Positions 36,452-44,785 of a stretch of DNA of 64,000 nt are shown piece after piece. Below the pieces are notes generated by a model, which had not been told where the DNA came from, ran no database searches, and saw only the letters and a list, made by a program, of their open reading frames with translations. The position numbers were made by a program, and so were the translations under genes. Positions within the stretch are counted from its first letter, which is position 1. Every line of letters starts with the position of its first letter. This stretch comes from Sphingomonas sp. PP-F2F-G114-C0414 (lineage in GTDB: Bacteria > Pseudomonadota > Alphaproteobacteria > Sphingomonadales > Sphingomonadaceae): NCBI RefSeq assembly GCF_003688595.1, contig NZ_RCWT01000012.1, forward strand, positions 62,001-126,000. Direction: 5' to 3'.

Positions 36452-37003
36452 TCACAGCATTTGGGACGTATGCGCCGTGGGCGCAAGGGTTTCGGCGCCG
36501 GGGTTCAGTCGCCCGATGCTGAACGCGAGCACGCCGGCGAAGCTGATCCACACCATGTACGGCACCATCAGCCACGCCGCGGCGGGGCGGATGCGCGCGA
36601 ATACGAAGGTCGCGGCGATCGACAGCACCAGCATCGCGACGATCACCAGTACCGACAGCCCGATCTTGTGCGCACCGAAGAACATCGGCGTCCAGGCGAG
36701 GTTGAGCAGGAACTGGCCGACGAACAGCGCGACGGCAAGCCCGCGCAACCGAGCGCCGCGCGCGTTGAGGATCATCGCGAGCGCCAGCCCGATCAGGATG
36801 TAAAGCGTGGTCCAGACAACCGGGAACACCCAGCCCGGCGGGTTCAGCGCAGGCTTGGCGAGCGCCATGTACCAGGCATTCTCGCTGCCGACGCTCACCG
36901 AACGCCCCGAGACGAAGCCCAGTAACAGGATCAGGGGCACGGTCACGACCGCCCAGCGGAGGAACGACATCCTCAACTGGCCCTTCGAAGCGATACCGCC
37001 CAC
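36452..37003 (-). CDS. tspO: TspO/MBR-family tryptophan-rich sensory protein
   Basis: A 183-residue inner or outer membrane protein with five transmembrane helices. Family landmarks are YMALAKPALNPPGWVFPVVWTTLY (split in two motifs), FVGQFLLNLAWTPMFF and the late helix with YMVWISFAGVL. TspO binds porphyrins and cholesterol-like ligands and modulates tetrapyrrole responses in alphaproteobacteria. The start is a GTG at 37003 with AAGGA 7 bases upstream; an internal ATG at 36970 would shorten it by 11 residues. The MBR core is otherwise full length. Confidence 0.9.
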   Translation of the reverse strand: MGGIASKGQLRMSFLRWAVVTVPLILLLGFVSGRSVSVGSENAWYMALAKPALNPPGWVFPVVWTTLYILIGLALAMILNARGARLRGLAVALFVGQFLLNLAWTPMFFGAHKIGLSVLVIVAMLVLSIAATFVFARIRPAAAWLMVPYMVWISFAGVLAFSIGRLNPGAETLAPTAHTSQML

Positions 37004-37119
37004 ACAAATCCTTCCGTCTCTACGCGGCCTCGTCCTGCCGCGCATTTGGCGTTCGGTAAACCGTGCGCCGACAACAATCGTTCCGCTAGTGGTTCATTCC
37101 GGCACGGTGCTTCCCCACG

Positions 37120-37202
37120 CCGTCATCCTGACGAACGTCAGGATCCAGGATACCGACCGCACCCTGCGTGTCTCTGGGTCCTGACGTTCGTCAGGATGAC
37201 GG
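37120..37202. repeat. palindromic element, CGTCATCCTGACG family (copy 1)
   Basis: Two arms beginning CCGTCATCCTGACG and ending CGTCAGGATGACGG, each itself a hairpin, flank a short centre. Its right end overlaps the 3' end of tlyA, supplying the stop codon. The same family is seen at 43511-43592 and a relative at 42402-42486. Confidence 0.85.
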
Positions 37203-37988
37203 AGGTGATTGCGTCTCGTTTGGCACGTCCGATAGCCGCTGTTCAGAAGCCGGCCGCCCATGCAAAGCAGCAATCAGGAACTCCACGTTACCCTCAGGCC
37301 CCGTGATCGGGCTCTCGACCACACCGACCACGCTCCACCCCTGCCCCGTCAACCACGCCGCGACCTCGTCGCAGACCCGCTGGTGGATCGCAGTATCGCG
37401 GACGACCCCGCCTTTGCCCACTTCGCCGCGCCCCGCCTCGAACTGCGGCTTCACCAGCGCCATCAGCCGCGCGTCGGGCTTGGCGAAGGACATCGGCCGC
37501 TCCAGCACCTTGGCCAAGCCAATGAAGCTCGCATCGCAGACGATCAGGTCGATCGCCTCGGGAATATGCGCGGGCGTCAGAATACGCGCGCTGGTCTGCT
37601 CGTGAACGATGACGCGGTCATCCTGCCGGAGCGACCAGGCAAGCTGGTTGGTGCCGCTATCGACCGCGTAGACCTTCGCCGCACCGTTCTTCAACATAAC
37701 GTCGGTAAAGCCGCCGGTCGACGAGCCCACGTCGATCGCGACCGCGCCGGCCACGTCCCAACCGAAATGCGCGAGGCCGTGCGCCAGCTTGATCCCGCCG
37801 CGCGAGACCCAGGGATGATCACGACCGCGCACGTCGAGTTGCACGTCTTCCGCGAGCGTCTGCCCCGGCTTGTCGACCTTCTTCGTCCCCGCGAAGACGA
37901 GGCCCGCCATGATCAGCGCCTGCGCGCGCGTCCGCGACTCGACCAGCCCCCTGTCGACCAGCATTTGGTCTGCACGTACCTTCACCAT
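37191..37988 (-). CDS. tlyA: TlyA-family rRNA (cytidine-2'-O)-methyltransferase
   Basis: A 265-residue protein. N-terminal S4 RNA-binding domain (VRADQMLVDRGLVESRTRAQ, residues about 3-22) and an FtsJ-like SAM methyltransferase domain (DVGSSTGGFTDVML, about 92-105; VCDASFIGL). TlyA 2'-O-methylates 16S and/or 23S rRNA and affects capreomycin sensitivity in mycobacteria. The hemolysin name is historical. The start at 37988 is where S4 homology begins; the frame continues far upstream without support. The last codons (Pro-Ser-Ser-stop) lie within the repeat element. Confidence 0.92.
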   Translation of the reverse strand: MVKVRADQMLVDRGLVESRTRAQALIMAGLVFAGTKKVDKPGQTLAEDVQLDVRGRDHPWVSRGGIKLAHGLAHFGWDVAGAVAIDVGSSTGGFTDVMLKNGAAKVYAVDSGTNQLAWSLRQDDRVIVHEQTSARILTPAHIPEAIDLIVCDASFIGLAKVLERPMSFAKPDARLMALVKPQFEAGRGEVGKGGVVRDTAIHQRVCDEVAAWLTGQGWSVVGVVESPITGPEGNVEFLIAALHGRPASEQRLSDVPNETQSPPSS

Positions 37989-38173
37989 CCGCCCGCTATC
38001 GCCGCCCGATCCGATTGCCGCAAGCTGCCTTCCTTTCGCCGCAATGCCATTGCCTATCGATCGAGTAGGATTACGTTGAAGGCATGGGATCGTGACCAAA
38101 TGGCGTGCCCTAGAGCGTCTTTCGGCCACGCTCCCGACCTCGAAGAACGAGGTTTTGGAGAAGGAGAAGCGCT

Positions 38174-38845
38174 GTGGGTAGTTTCGCACCGTATGATTCC
38201 GTCCAGCCGACGATCCTGACCGTGCCCGGCCTTGGTGGATCGGGTCCTTCGCACTGGCAGACGTTATGGGAAGAGGCGCGGCCCGACACGGTGCGCGTCG
38301 AACTCGGCATGTGGAACACGCCGCACCGCAACGCCTGGGTAACGCGGCTCGACGAAGCGATCCGGCAGGCACAGGCGCCGGTGATCCTCGCCGCGCACAG
38401 CCTCGGGTGCCTCGCAGTGGCGTGGTGGGCCGAACTCAGCCCACAACCTTATGGCTGGCCGGTAGCCGGCGCGTTGCTGGTGGCGCCGGCGGACGTAGAT
38501 CGTGGCGGCGCGCAGGCCGAACTGAAGGGCTTCTCGCCGACGCCGCGCACGCCGCTGCCATTCCCATCGATCGTCGTGGCGAGCAGCGACGACCCCTGGG
38601 TCACGCCCGAGCGCGCGCACAGCATGGCAGCGGACTGGGGCAGCCACTTCGTCGATGCCGGGCCGCAAGGGCATCTGAATGCCGCGAGTGGGATCGGCTG
38701 GTGGCGTGAAGGGCAGGATCTGCTCGACCGGGTCATCGCGGCGAGTGGCGATGGTCGCGGGCAAGCTCTACCGCCCAGCAAGGCACGCTCAATCCTGGCC
38801 GTCAGTGCGACAGATGCCGCGCAGACGCATTATCTCGGCGGGTAA
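38174..38845 (+). CDS. RBBP9/YdeN-family alpha/beta hydrolase
   Basis: A 223-residue serine hydrolase starting at GTG with AAGGAG seven bases upstream. TVPGLGGSGPSHWQTLWE opens the domain; the nucleophile elbow is AAHSLGC; SSDDPWV provides the likely Asp and GHLNAASG the catalytic His. The final about 30 residues are poorly conserved. Substrate unknown; family members include small esterases and retinoblastoma-binding-protein-9 relatives. Divergent from tlyA. Confidence 0.85.
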   Translation: MGSFAPYDSVQPTILTVPGLGGSGPSHWQTLWEEARPDTVRVELGMWNTPHRNAWVTRLDEAIRQAQAPVILAAHSLGCLAVAWWAELSPQPYGWPVAGALLVAPADVDRGGAQAELKGFSPTPRTPLPFPSIVVASSDDPWVTPERAHSMAADWGSHFVDAGPQGHLNAASGIGWWREGQDLLDRVIAASGDGRGQALPPSKARSILAVSATDAAQTHYLGG

Positions 38846-38909
38846 GCAAGCGAGCGTCGATACGCACGGAGCCTGACGACCTCGAACGTATCGATGCTCT
38901 CGTTCGCAA

Positions 38910-39167
38910 CTAGGATTTCCGGCCGGGATTTTCGAACCGGGTAGCGGCCTTCACGGACAATTGCTGCTTTGCGGACAATTGATGCTGTCCGAGCGCAGCG
39001 GTCTTTTCTGCAATCTGGCGCTTGGCATCGAGCTGATGACGGCCGATCGAGGCTGTCTTCTCATAAAGCTGCTTCTTGGCCTGGATTTGCACGGTGCCGA
39101 TCTGCTCGCTTTTTGATGCCAGCTGCTTCTTGGCCTCGAACTGTACGGCCGAAATTTCCTGTTCCAT
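38910..39167 (-). CDS. hypothetical protein made of four 18-residue helical repeats
   Basis: An 85-residue protein I do not recognise. Residues about 7-78 are four tandem 18-residue units with consensus Q-(F/I/L)-x-A-K-x-Q-(L/I)-x-x-K-(S/T)-x-x-(I/L)-G, e.g. VQIQAKKQLYEKTASIGR and HQLDAKRQIAEKTAALGQ. Eighteen residues is five alpha-helical turns, so the hydrophobic face stays in register: an amphipathic helix is likely. No signal peptide, Cys or Trp. AAGGA lies upstream of the ATG. It follows the Cys-rich gene by 11 bp. Possible roles include membrane or protein surface protection; none is shown. Confidence 0.75.
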   Translation of the reverse strand: MEQEISAVQFEAKKQLASKSEQIGTVQIQAKKQLYEKTASIGRHQLDAKRQIAEKTAALGQHQLSAKQQLSVKAATRFENPGRKS

Positions 39168-39178
39168 AACTCTATCCT

Positions 39179-39487
39179 TCAGCTAACGAAAATGTGAGCT
39201 CGCGCGAACGCGGCTTCGGCATCATCCAGTCCGGCCAGCAATCTTTCGGGTTCGAGCGATGCCGGATCGAACGTCTTACACTCGGTCAGCGAGGGATTCA
39301 GTCCGGCGGCGACCCGTGATACCTGCTCTTGAAATCCCGCGTCGCACAATTTGCCCAGCGCACATGTCGCGCACGCTGACCTATCGCGTGACGCGGGCAG
39401 ATACGCCGACTGCGCAATGCAATATTCGGCAAACTCCGGGCCATCATAAAGGCGGAGCGGATCGACCTGATACCCCGACACGCGCAT
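39179..39487 (-). CDS. hypothetical cysteine-rich protein
   Basis: A 102-residue protein of unknown function. Cysteines are at 23, 39, 42, 48 and 70; the core ACATCALGKLCDAG has the spacing C-x2-C-x5-C seen in metal- or Fe-S-binding segments such as SPASM motifs, but no enzyme domain is present. No signal peptide. AAGGA lies 8 bases upstream of the ATG and is contained in a perfect 12-bp hairpin, suggesting controlled translation. First gene of a two-gene unit with the 18-residue-repeat protein. Confidence 0.7.
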   Translation of the reverse strand: MRVSGYQVDPLRLYDGPEFAEYCIAQSAYLPASRDRSACATCALGKLCDAGFQEQVSRVAAGLNPSLTECKTFDPASLEPERLLAGLDDAEAAFARAHIFVS

Positions 39488-39489
39488 CT

Positions 39490-39518
39490 GTGATTTCCTT
39501 GTCAGTCAAGGAAATCAC
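39490..39518 (-). promoter_or_regulatory. perfect inverted repeat that contains the Shine-Dalgarno of the Cys-rich gene
   Basis: On the minus strand GTGATTTCCTTG, spacer ACTGA, then CAAGGAAATCAC, ending 2 bases before the ATG. The 3' arm carries AAGGA. In mRNA this would form a 12-bp stem hiding the ribosome site; in DNA it could be a dimer operator. A smaller hairpin ATCCTT-GCAA-AAGGAT lies at 39536-39551. Confidence 0.7.
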
Positions 39519-39711
39519 CGTGCAGCAATCGACAGATCCTTGCAAAAGGATTTCAGTCGGATCTGGATGTCATCTATCGATTTGCTGATCGATGAAGATC
39601 GCGCGCGCGCATGCTCTACGGAATTGACTACCGCGAAGAACAGCTTGACCAATCTTGGACTATTCTTCGCCGCGCGATGTTAGATCCAGATCGGACCAGA
39701 TCACTTTGGCG

Positions 39712-39825
39712 TCATGGGCGCTTATCAACGCTACCCCGCATCCGCCGCCACATCGCAATATTCAACGACACCATCACGACCATCGCCAGAACGATGATCA
39801 CAAGCCCCTTAGTCGGCCCGGTCAT
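39712..39825 (-). CDS. 37-residue single-pass membrane microprotein coupled to dxs
   Basis: An open frame of 37 codons starting at ATG 39825, whose TGA-overlap (ATGA) with the dxs stop indicates translational coupling. The peptide begins [17 protein letters not shown], continues MVSLNIAM as one hydrophobic helix (about 8-25), and ends in a basic tail ([12 protein letters not shown]): N-out or N-in single-pass membrane topology with a positive C-terminal anchor. Function unknown. The hydrophobic-then-basic design and the coupling argue it is real, though it is short. Confidence 0.6.
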   Translation of the reverse strand: MTGPTKGLVIIVLAMVVMVSLNIAMWRRMRGSVDKRP

Positions 39826-41744
39826 GCGCGCGCTTCGGCAACCCCGCCCGAATTGTGGCGGAGCGCCTTGAGCACGGTATCCACCAGCGCGGTCGCATCG
39901 AGCCCGGCTTCGGCATACTGGACTTCGGGCTTGTCCTGATCCTGGTACACGTCCGGCAAACGCAGCGTACGCAGCTTGAGCCCACCGTCGATCAAGCCCT
40001 CGTCTGACGCCATCGTCAGCACGTGCGCACCAAAGCCACCAACCGAGTTCTCCTCGATCGTCACCGCGACTTCGTGCGTTGTCAGCAGTTTCCGGATCAG
40101 GTAGACGTCGAGCGGCTTGGCGAAGCGGAGATCCGCTACCGTCGTGCTCAACCCCTTGGCCTCCAGAACCTCGGCAGCCTTGAGCGCTTCCTCGAGACGC
40201 GTGCCGAGCGACAGGATCGCGACCGTCTTGCCCTCGCGCACGACACGCCCCTTGCCGATCTCCAGCAGTTGCGGGGTCCCCGGCAGCGCGACCCCGGTGC
40301 CGTTGCCGCGCGGATAGCGCACAGCGATCGGGCCGGTGTCGTACTGCGCCGCGGTGTGCGTCATGTGGACGAGCTCCGCCTCGTCCGCCGCGGCCATCAC
40401 GACGAAATTTGGCAGCGTCGCGAGGTACGTGACGTCGAACGACCCTGCGTGAGTCGCGCCATCCGCACCGACGAGACCCGCGCGGTCGATCGCGAAACGC
40501 ACCGGCAGGTTCTGAATCGCGACGTCATGCACGACCTGGTCGTACGCGCGCTGGAGGAACGTCGAATAGATCGCACAGAACGGCCGCATCCCTTGCGCGG
40601 CGAGCCCGGCGGCGAAGGTGACGCCGTGCTGCTCGGCGATGCCGACATCGAAGAACCGGTCGGGATACGCCTTGGCGAACGCGTCGAGGCCGGTGCCCGA
40701 CGGCATCGCCGCGGTGATCGCGCAGATCCGCGGGTCCTTAGCGGCCTCGGCGACGAGCTGCGCGCCGAACACGTTCTGGTATTGCGGCGGCCCTGGCGGT
40801 GCCTTGGTCTGCACGCCGGAGATCACGTCGAACTTCTGGACGCCGTGATACTTGTCCGCGGCAGCCTCGGCGGGGGCATAGCCCTTGCCCTTCTTGGTGA
40901 CGACGTGGACAAGGATCGGGCCCTCCTCGGCATCGCGGACATTCTCGAGCACCGGGATCAGGTGTTCGAGATTATGGCCGTCGATCGGGCCGACATAATA
41001 GAAGCCGAGTTCCTCGAACAACGTGCCGCCCATCGTCATGCCGCGCGCGAACTCGTCGGTCTTGCGCATGCCGCTGGCGATCGGTCGTGGCAGCCGCTTG
41101 GCGAGTTTGCGCGCGAGGTCGCGAAAGCCGAGGAACTCGCGGCTCGACACGATTCGGCTGAGATACGCCGACAATCCGCCGACCGGCGGGGCGATCGACA
41201 TGTCGTTGTCGTTGAGAATCACGACCAGCCGGTTACCCGCCTGCGCGGCGTTGTTCATCGCCTCGTACGCCATGCCCGCGGACATCGCGCCGTCACCGAT
41301 CACCGCGATGCCCTTGCCGGGCGTGCCGGCAATCTTGTTGGCGATCGCAAAGCCGAGCGCCGCCGAGATTGAGGTCGAGGAATGCGCCGCGCCGAACGGA
41401 TCGTATTCGCTCTCGCTACGCTTGGTGAAACCGCTGAGCCCCCCGCCCTGGCGCAGCGTGCGAATCCGATCGCGGCGTCCGGTGATGATCTTGTGCGGAT
41501 AACATTGGTGGCCGACGTCCCACACCAGCCGATCACGCGGGGTATCGAAGACATAGTGGATCGCGGTGGTCAGCTCGACCACGCCGAGGCCCGAGCCGAG
41601 ATGCCCGCCGGTGGTGCCGACCGCGGAAATCGTCTCGGTACGCAGTTCGTCGGCGAGTTGGCGGAGCTGGTCCGGGCGCAGCTTGCGGAGGTCGTCGGGC
41701 GTCGAAACGGTGTCGAGCAGCGGTGTCGAGGGAAGGTCGGCCAT
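39822..41744 (-). CDS. dxs: 1-deoxy-D-xylulose-5-phosphate synthase
   Basis: A 640-residue thiamine-diphosphate enzyme making DXP from pyruvate and glyceraldehyde-3-phosphate, the entry step of the MEP isoprenoid pathway. TPP-binding [17 protein letters not shown] starts at 150; H48 in GGHLGSGLG and H79 in [10 protein letters not shown] are active-site histidines; the transketolase-like pyrimidine domain follows (residues about 320-480) and a C-terminal domain ends the protein. Length is typical. Ribosome site is weak. The stop overlaps a downstream microprotein start. Confidence 0.97.
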   Translation of the reverse strand: MADLPSTPLLDTVSTPDDLRKLRPDQLRQLADELRTETISAVGTTGGHLGSGLGVVELTTAIHYVFDTPRDRLVWDVGHQCYPHKIITGRRDRIRTLRQGGGLSGFTKRSESEYDPFGAAHSSTSISAALGFAIANKIAGTPGKGIAVIGDGAMSAGMAYEAMNNAAQAGNRLVVILNDNDMSIAPPVGGLSAYLSRIVSSREFLGFRDLARKLAKRLPRPIASGMRKTDEFARGMTMGGTLFEELGFYYVGPIDGHNLEHLIPVLENVRDAEEGPILVHVVTKKGKGYAPAEAAADKYHGVQKFDVISGVQTKAPPGPPQYQNVFGAQLVAEAAKDPRICAITAAMPSGTGLDAFAKAYPDRFFDVGIAEQHGVTFAAGLAAQGMRPFCAIYSTFLQRAYDQVVHDVAIQNLPVRFAIDRAGLVGADGATHAGSFDVTYLATLPNFVVMAAADEAELVHMTHTAAQYDTGPIAVRYPRGNGTGVALPGTPQLLEIGKGRVVREGKTVAILSLGTRLEEALKAAEVLEAKGLSTTVADLRFAKPLDVYLIRKLLTTHEVAVTIEENSVGGFGAHVLTMASDEGLIDGGLKLRTLRLPDVYQDQDKPEVQYAEAGLDATALVDTVLKALRHNSGGVAEARA

Positions 41745-41836
41745 CGGACGGGCTTAATGCAGCGCGCGTATCGTGTCGATTGTTACCGTGTCCTGGCGTA
41801 GCATTCGCACTGGAATCGCTCGGGAAGTGCACAAAT

Positions 41837-42367
41837 ATGAACTTTACGCACCGTGTTGCCGGTGAGGCGGATATCCCAGCGATCGCCGCGCTGATGGCGC
41901 GCGCGATCGGCGGGTTGCAGGGTGACTTCCTCACGCCGGCACAGGTCGAGGCGAGCCGCGCGGTGATGGGGCTCGATACGCAATTGATCGCGGACGGGAC
42001 GTATCTGCTGGTCGAGGCGGACGGTCGGCTGGCCGGATGTGGCGGCTGGAGTCGGCGCGCGACGCTCTATGGCGGCGATCACAGCACGGCGTTGCGCGAT
42101 GCGGCGTTGCTCGATCCGATGCGCGATGCCGCGCGGATCCGCGCGATGTATACCGACCCGGACTTTACGCGGCGGGGTGTCGGGCGACTGGTGTTGTCGG
42201 TTTGCGAGGCCGCAGCGCGAGAGGCCGGGTTTGCGCGGGCGGAGATGATGGCGACGCTGGCCGGAGAGCCGCTGTACCGAGCCTGCGGGTATCTGCCGAT
42301 CGAGCGGATCGAGACGCCGGGCGAGGTCCCGGTGCCGATGATCCGGATGGGGAAGGATTTGGGATAA
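41837..42367 (+). CDS. GNAT-family N-acetyltransferase
   Basis: A 176-residue acetyltransferase. The acetyl-CoA loop region is IRAMYTDPDFTRRGVGRLVLSVCE (split: MYTDPDF, then RRGVGRLV), and the C-terminal strand ends YRACGYLPIER. The substrate is unknown; small-molecule or protein amines are possible. Start at 41837 follows GGGAAG. Divergent from dxs, and followed by a palindromic repeat before the convergent zur-like gene. Confidence 0.88.
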   Translation: MNFTHRVAGEADIPAIAALMARAIGGLQGDFLTPAQVEASRAVMGLDTQLIADGTYLLVEADGRLAGCGGWSRRATLYGGDHSTALRDAALLDPMRDAARIRAMYTDPDFTRRGVGRLVLSVCEAAAREAGFARAEMMATLAGEPLYRACGYLPIERIETPGEVPVPMIRMGKDLG

Positions 42368-42401
42368 TAAAGCCCTTCTAACCCGTCGTTACCCAATAAC
42401 G

Positions 42402-42486
42402 CCGTCATCCCAGCGAACGCTGGGATCCAGAGCCTGAATCGCGGCGCTGCTGGGCTCTGGATCCTGGGTCTAGCCCAGGATGACGG
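42402..42486. repeat. palindromic element, CGTCATCCCAGCG variant
   Basis: Left arm CCGTCATCCCAGCGAACGCT... and right arm ...AGCCCAGGATGACGG, with an inner GATCCAGAG / CTCTGGATC pair. Related to the elements at 37120 and 43511 but with a different inner hairpin. Lies between convergent genes (GNAT and zur), so it may terminate both. Confidence 0.8.
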
Positions 42487-42498
42487 ACAAGAAGGCGG

Positions 42499-42966
42499 CT
42501 ACTTCGCCTCGCAGTCCGCACATCGCCCGCGGACTTCGATCACCGGGCGGACCGGGGAGAAGCCGGCCGCTTCCGCCGCGCTGCGGACGCCCTTGGTGAT
42601 CGTGTCGTTGTCGAGATGCGTGGTCTGCCCACACGAGTCGCAGACCAGGAAGATGCAGTCGTGCAGGCAATCCGGGTGTGCGTTGGCGACATAGGCGTTC
42701 GCGCTCTCGACTCGCCGCGCGAGGTTCGCGCCGACGAACAGATCGAGGATGCGGTACACGCTGTTCGCGGCGACGCGGCGACCTTCGGCCTTCGAGACGG
42801 CCTCGGCGATGTCGTAGGCCGATGCCGGCTTCTCGAAGCTGGCGAGGGCTGCAAACACGCTGGCGCGCATCGTCGTCCATTGCTCGCCAGCCTTTTCGAG
42901 CGTCGTCTGTGCTGCGACGGTGAGATCGGCGCCCTGCGGTTCGGTGTGGTTGTGAGCGTGCGCCAT
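42499..42966 (-). CDS. zur: Fur-family transcriptional regulator, probably Zur
   Basis: A 155-residue Fur-family repressor. N-terminal winged helix (AYDIAEAVSKAEGRRVAANSVYRILDLF), C-terminal dimer domain with HPDC (97-100), HDCIF, VCDSC (109-112) and a terminal CADC (149-152). The two CxxC pairs form the structural zinc site. The sequence order and the His-rich start (MAHAHNH) are usual in Zur rather than Fur or PerR. It represses zinc uptake when zinc is replete. Located 41 bp downstream of a MerC-domain gene on the same strand. Confidence 0.85.
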   Translation of the reverse strand: MAHAHNHTEPQGADLTVAAQTTLEKAGEQWTTMRASVFAALASFEKPASAYDIAEAVSKAEGRRVAANSVYRILDLFVGANLARRVESANAYVANAHPDCLHDCIFLVCDSCGQTTHLDNDTITKGVRSAAEAAGFSPVRPVIEVRGRCADCEAK

Positions 42967-43007
42967 GCTGGATGAAGTAGGATGCCGGAAGAGTTCCAGC
43001 AACCCGC

Positions 43008-43391
43008 TCAGCTTTCCGCGCGACGGTTGAGATCGTGGCCGAATGCAAGCAGGCCGACGCCAACGATCGTCCACAGCGTCTCGCCGCCACCGCTGTCGTG
43101 CGGCAGCGTCATCGCGCCCGCCATGATGCCGAGCCCGAGCGCGCCCATCGCGGCAGGCATCATATAGCCGTGGTTGAGCACACCGCGCCCGAGCGCGAGC
43201 GCACCGAGACCGATCGCGATCGTCAGGCCGACTTCGTGGAAGATCGGGTCGAGCAGGAAACCGCCCGCGGTCGACATCAGCGCGACCAGCACGGAGGTCG
43301 CCAAGCAATGCACCATGCACAGGCCCGACAGCCCGATCGCATAGCGATCGAGACCGGCGAAGCGGTGGGTATGCGTGGCCGAGGGCGTCAT
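43008..43391 (-). CDS. MerC-domain membrane protein
   Basis: A 127-residue protein with four transmembrane helices. LSGLCMVHCLATSVLVAL carries the Cys/His pair typical of MerC-like domains. Classical MerC imports mercury; chromosomal MerC-domain proteins next to zur in alphaproteobacteria are more likely involved in zinc. The His-containing start (THTHRF) fits metal handling. A candidate Zur box lies 32 bp upstream. No mer operon genes are near. Confidence 0.85.
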   Translation of the reverse strand: MTPSATHTHRFAGLDRYAIGLSGLCMVHCLATSVLVALMSTAGGFLLDPIFHEVGLTIAIGLGALALGRGVLNHGYMMPAAMGALGLGIMAGAMTLPHDSGGGETLWTIVGVGLLAFGHDLNRRAES

Positions 43392-43422
43392 CGTTCGGCC
43401 GATATAGATGTCTCAACGAAAG

Positions 43423-43438
43423 GATACAACATTACATC
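43423..43438 (-). promoter_or_regulatory. candidate Zur box upstream of merC-zur
   Basis: On the minus strand GATGTAATGTTGTATC, with symmetry GAT-nn-AA-nn-TT-nn-ATC, resembles alphaproteobacterial Zur boxes (GATATGTTATAnnATATC-like). It is 32 bp upstream of the merC start, where repression of a merC-zur transcript would be expected. Confidence 0.35.
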
Positions 43439-43510
43439 GCATTTTTCTTGCGGAGGATTTTGGGTTCGTCAGATCGGATCGCCGCCAGGGATCGCGTAGT
43501 GGCCATCCGT

Positions 43511-43592
43511 CGTCATCCTGACGAAAGTCAGGATCCAGAGCCTCAAGCGGCAGCGTGCGTAACTCTGGATCCTGACTTTCGTCAGGATGACG
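43511..43592. repeat. palindromic element, CGTCATCCTGACG family (copy 2)
   Basis: Arms CGTCATCCTGACGAAAGTCA... and ...TGACTTTCGTCAGGATGACG are almost perfect complements, separated by about 22 bases. Same family as 37120-37202, with AAAG in place of AACG. It sits upstream of ctaA, between divergent genes. Confidence 0.87.
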
Positions 43593-43702
43593 GAGAAATA
43601 GTTCAACACCATCCCCCCCACCCGCGGCACCTTCGGCAACATGAAGCAATGGCGCACCACGAACCGATGGCGCCCCGCCTCGCAAACTACTATCTCCTCA
43701 TC

Positions 43703-44755
43703 ATGCTTCAACCCAGCGCCGCCTTTCTCAGCAAAGCCCGTCCTCGTTCCGTCGCCCTGTGGCTGTTCACGGTAGCCGGCCTGATCGTTGCGATGGTCGT
43801 CATCGGCGGGATCACGCGGCTGACCGAGTCGGGGCTGTCGATCACGCAGTGGAAGCCGATCAGCGGGATCATCCCGCCGCTCAACGACGCGCAGTGGCAG
43901 GCCGAGTTCGACGCCTACAAGCGCATCCCCGAATATGCCGCATTCAACGCCGACATGACGGTCGGCGGGTTCAAGGCGATCTTCTTCTGGGAATATCTCC
44001 ACCGGCTATGGGGCCGCGTGATCGGTCTCGTGTTCGCGGTGCCGCTGATCTGGTTCGCGGTGCGCAAGAGTATCCCGGTCGGCTATGGCTCGCGGCTGTC
44101 GGCACTTCTCGCGCTCGGCGCGTTCCAGGGCGCGATCGGCTGGTGGATGGTCGCCTCGGGCCTGTCGGTGCGAACCGACGTCAGCCACATCCGACTCGCC
44201 GTCCATCTGCTGACCGCGCTGACGATCCTCGCGGGGATCGTCTGGACCGCGCTCGACCTGATGGCGCTACACCGCAATCCGCTCGCCGCCCCTGCCCGCC
44301 TCGCACCCGTAGCGATCGTCGCGCTGGCGCTGTTGTTCGTACAGCTCGTCTACGGCGCGTTCACCGCCGGTCTCGACGCGGGGTACGCGTTCGCCAGCTG
44401 GCCGCTGATGGGCGACGGGCTGTTCCCCGCCGACGTGCCGATGGTGAACCCCGCCTGGAGCAACGCGGTCGACAACCCGATCGTCGTGCAGTTCATCCAC
44501 CGCTGGTTCGCGTTCGCCGCCGCCGCCGGCCTCATCTGGCTCGCGATCAAAGCGACCAAGACCGGCAGCAGCGCGGGGTTCTTCGTCGTCGGCCTCGTCA
44601 CGCTTCAGATCATGCTCGGCATCGCAACGCTGATGACCGGCGTGCAGATCGACGTCGCGGTCGCGCACCAGGGCAACGCCGCGCTCCTCCTGATCGCCGC
44701 GATGTTCGCCGCCCACGCAGTCGGCACAGCACCCCGTATCAAGCAGCGGGTATAA
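43703..44755 (+). CDS. ctaA: heme A synthase (COX15/CtaA)
   Basis: A 350-residue inner-membrane enzyme that oxidises the C8 methyl of heme O to make heme A for cytochrome c oxidase. Eight transmembrane helices in two pseudo-repeats. Conserved heme ligands are seen in WEYLHRLWGRVIG, HLLTALT, QFIHRWFAF and AHQGNAALLL; GGITRLTESGLSITQWKP is the alphaproteobacterial signature. The start at 43703 lacks a clear ribosome site; in-frame ATGs at 43667 and 43649 are alternatives. Frames further upstream run through the repeat and are not credible. Confidence 0.92.
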   Translation: MLQPSAAFLSKARPRSVALWLFTVAGLIVAMVVIGGITRLTESGLSITQWKPISGIIPPLNDAQWQAEFDAYKRIPEYAAFNADMTVGGFKAIFFWEYLHRLWGRVIGLVFAVPLIWFAVRKSIPVGYGSRLSALLALGAFQGAIGWWMVASGLSVRTDVSHIRLAVHLLTALTILAGIVWTALDLMALHRNPLAAPARLAPVAIVALALLFVQLVYGAFTAGLDAGYAFASWPLMGDGLFPADVPMVNPAWSNAVDNPIVVQFIHRWFAFAAAAGLIWLAIKATKTGSSAGFFVVGLVTLQIMLGIATLMTGVQIDVAVAHQGNAALLLIAAMFAAHAVGTAPRIKQRV

Positions 44756-44785
44756 TAATACCCGTCAGGAAACCGGCGGAAAGCT

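Noticed and set aside
37120..37202. repeat elements as a possible CRISPR array
   Set aside because: They are isolated inverted repeats without regular direct repeats, spacers or cas genes.
39611..39871. 86-residue plus-strand frame across the dxs end
   Set aside because: It is antisense to dxs and the coupled microprotein, lacks a ribosome site and any motif.
43008..43391. mercury-resistance operon
   Set aside because: Only a MerC-like domain is present; no merR, merT, merP or merA nearby, and the neighbour is zur.
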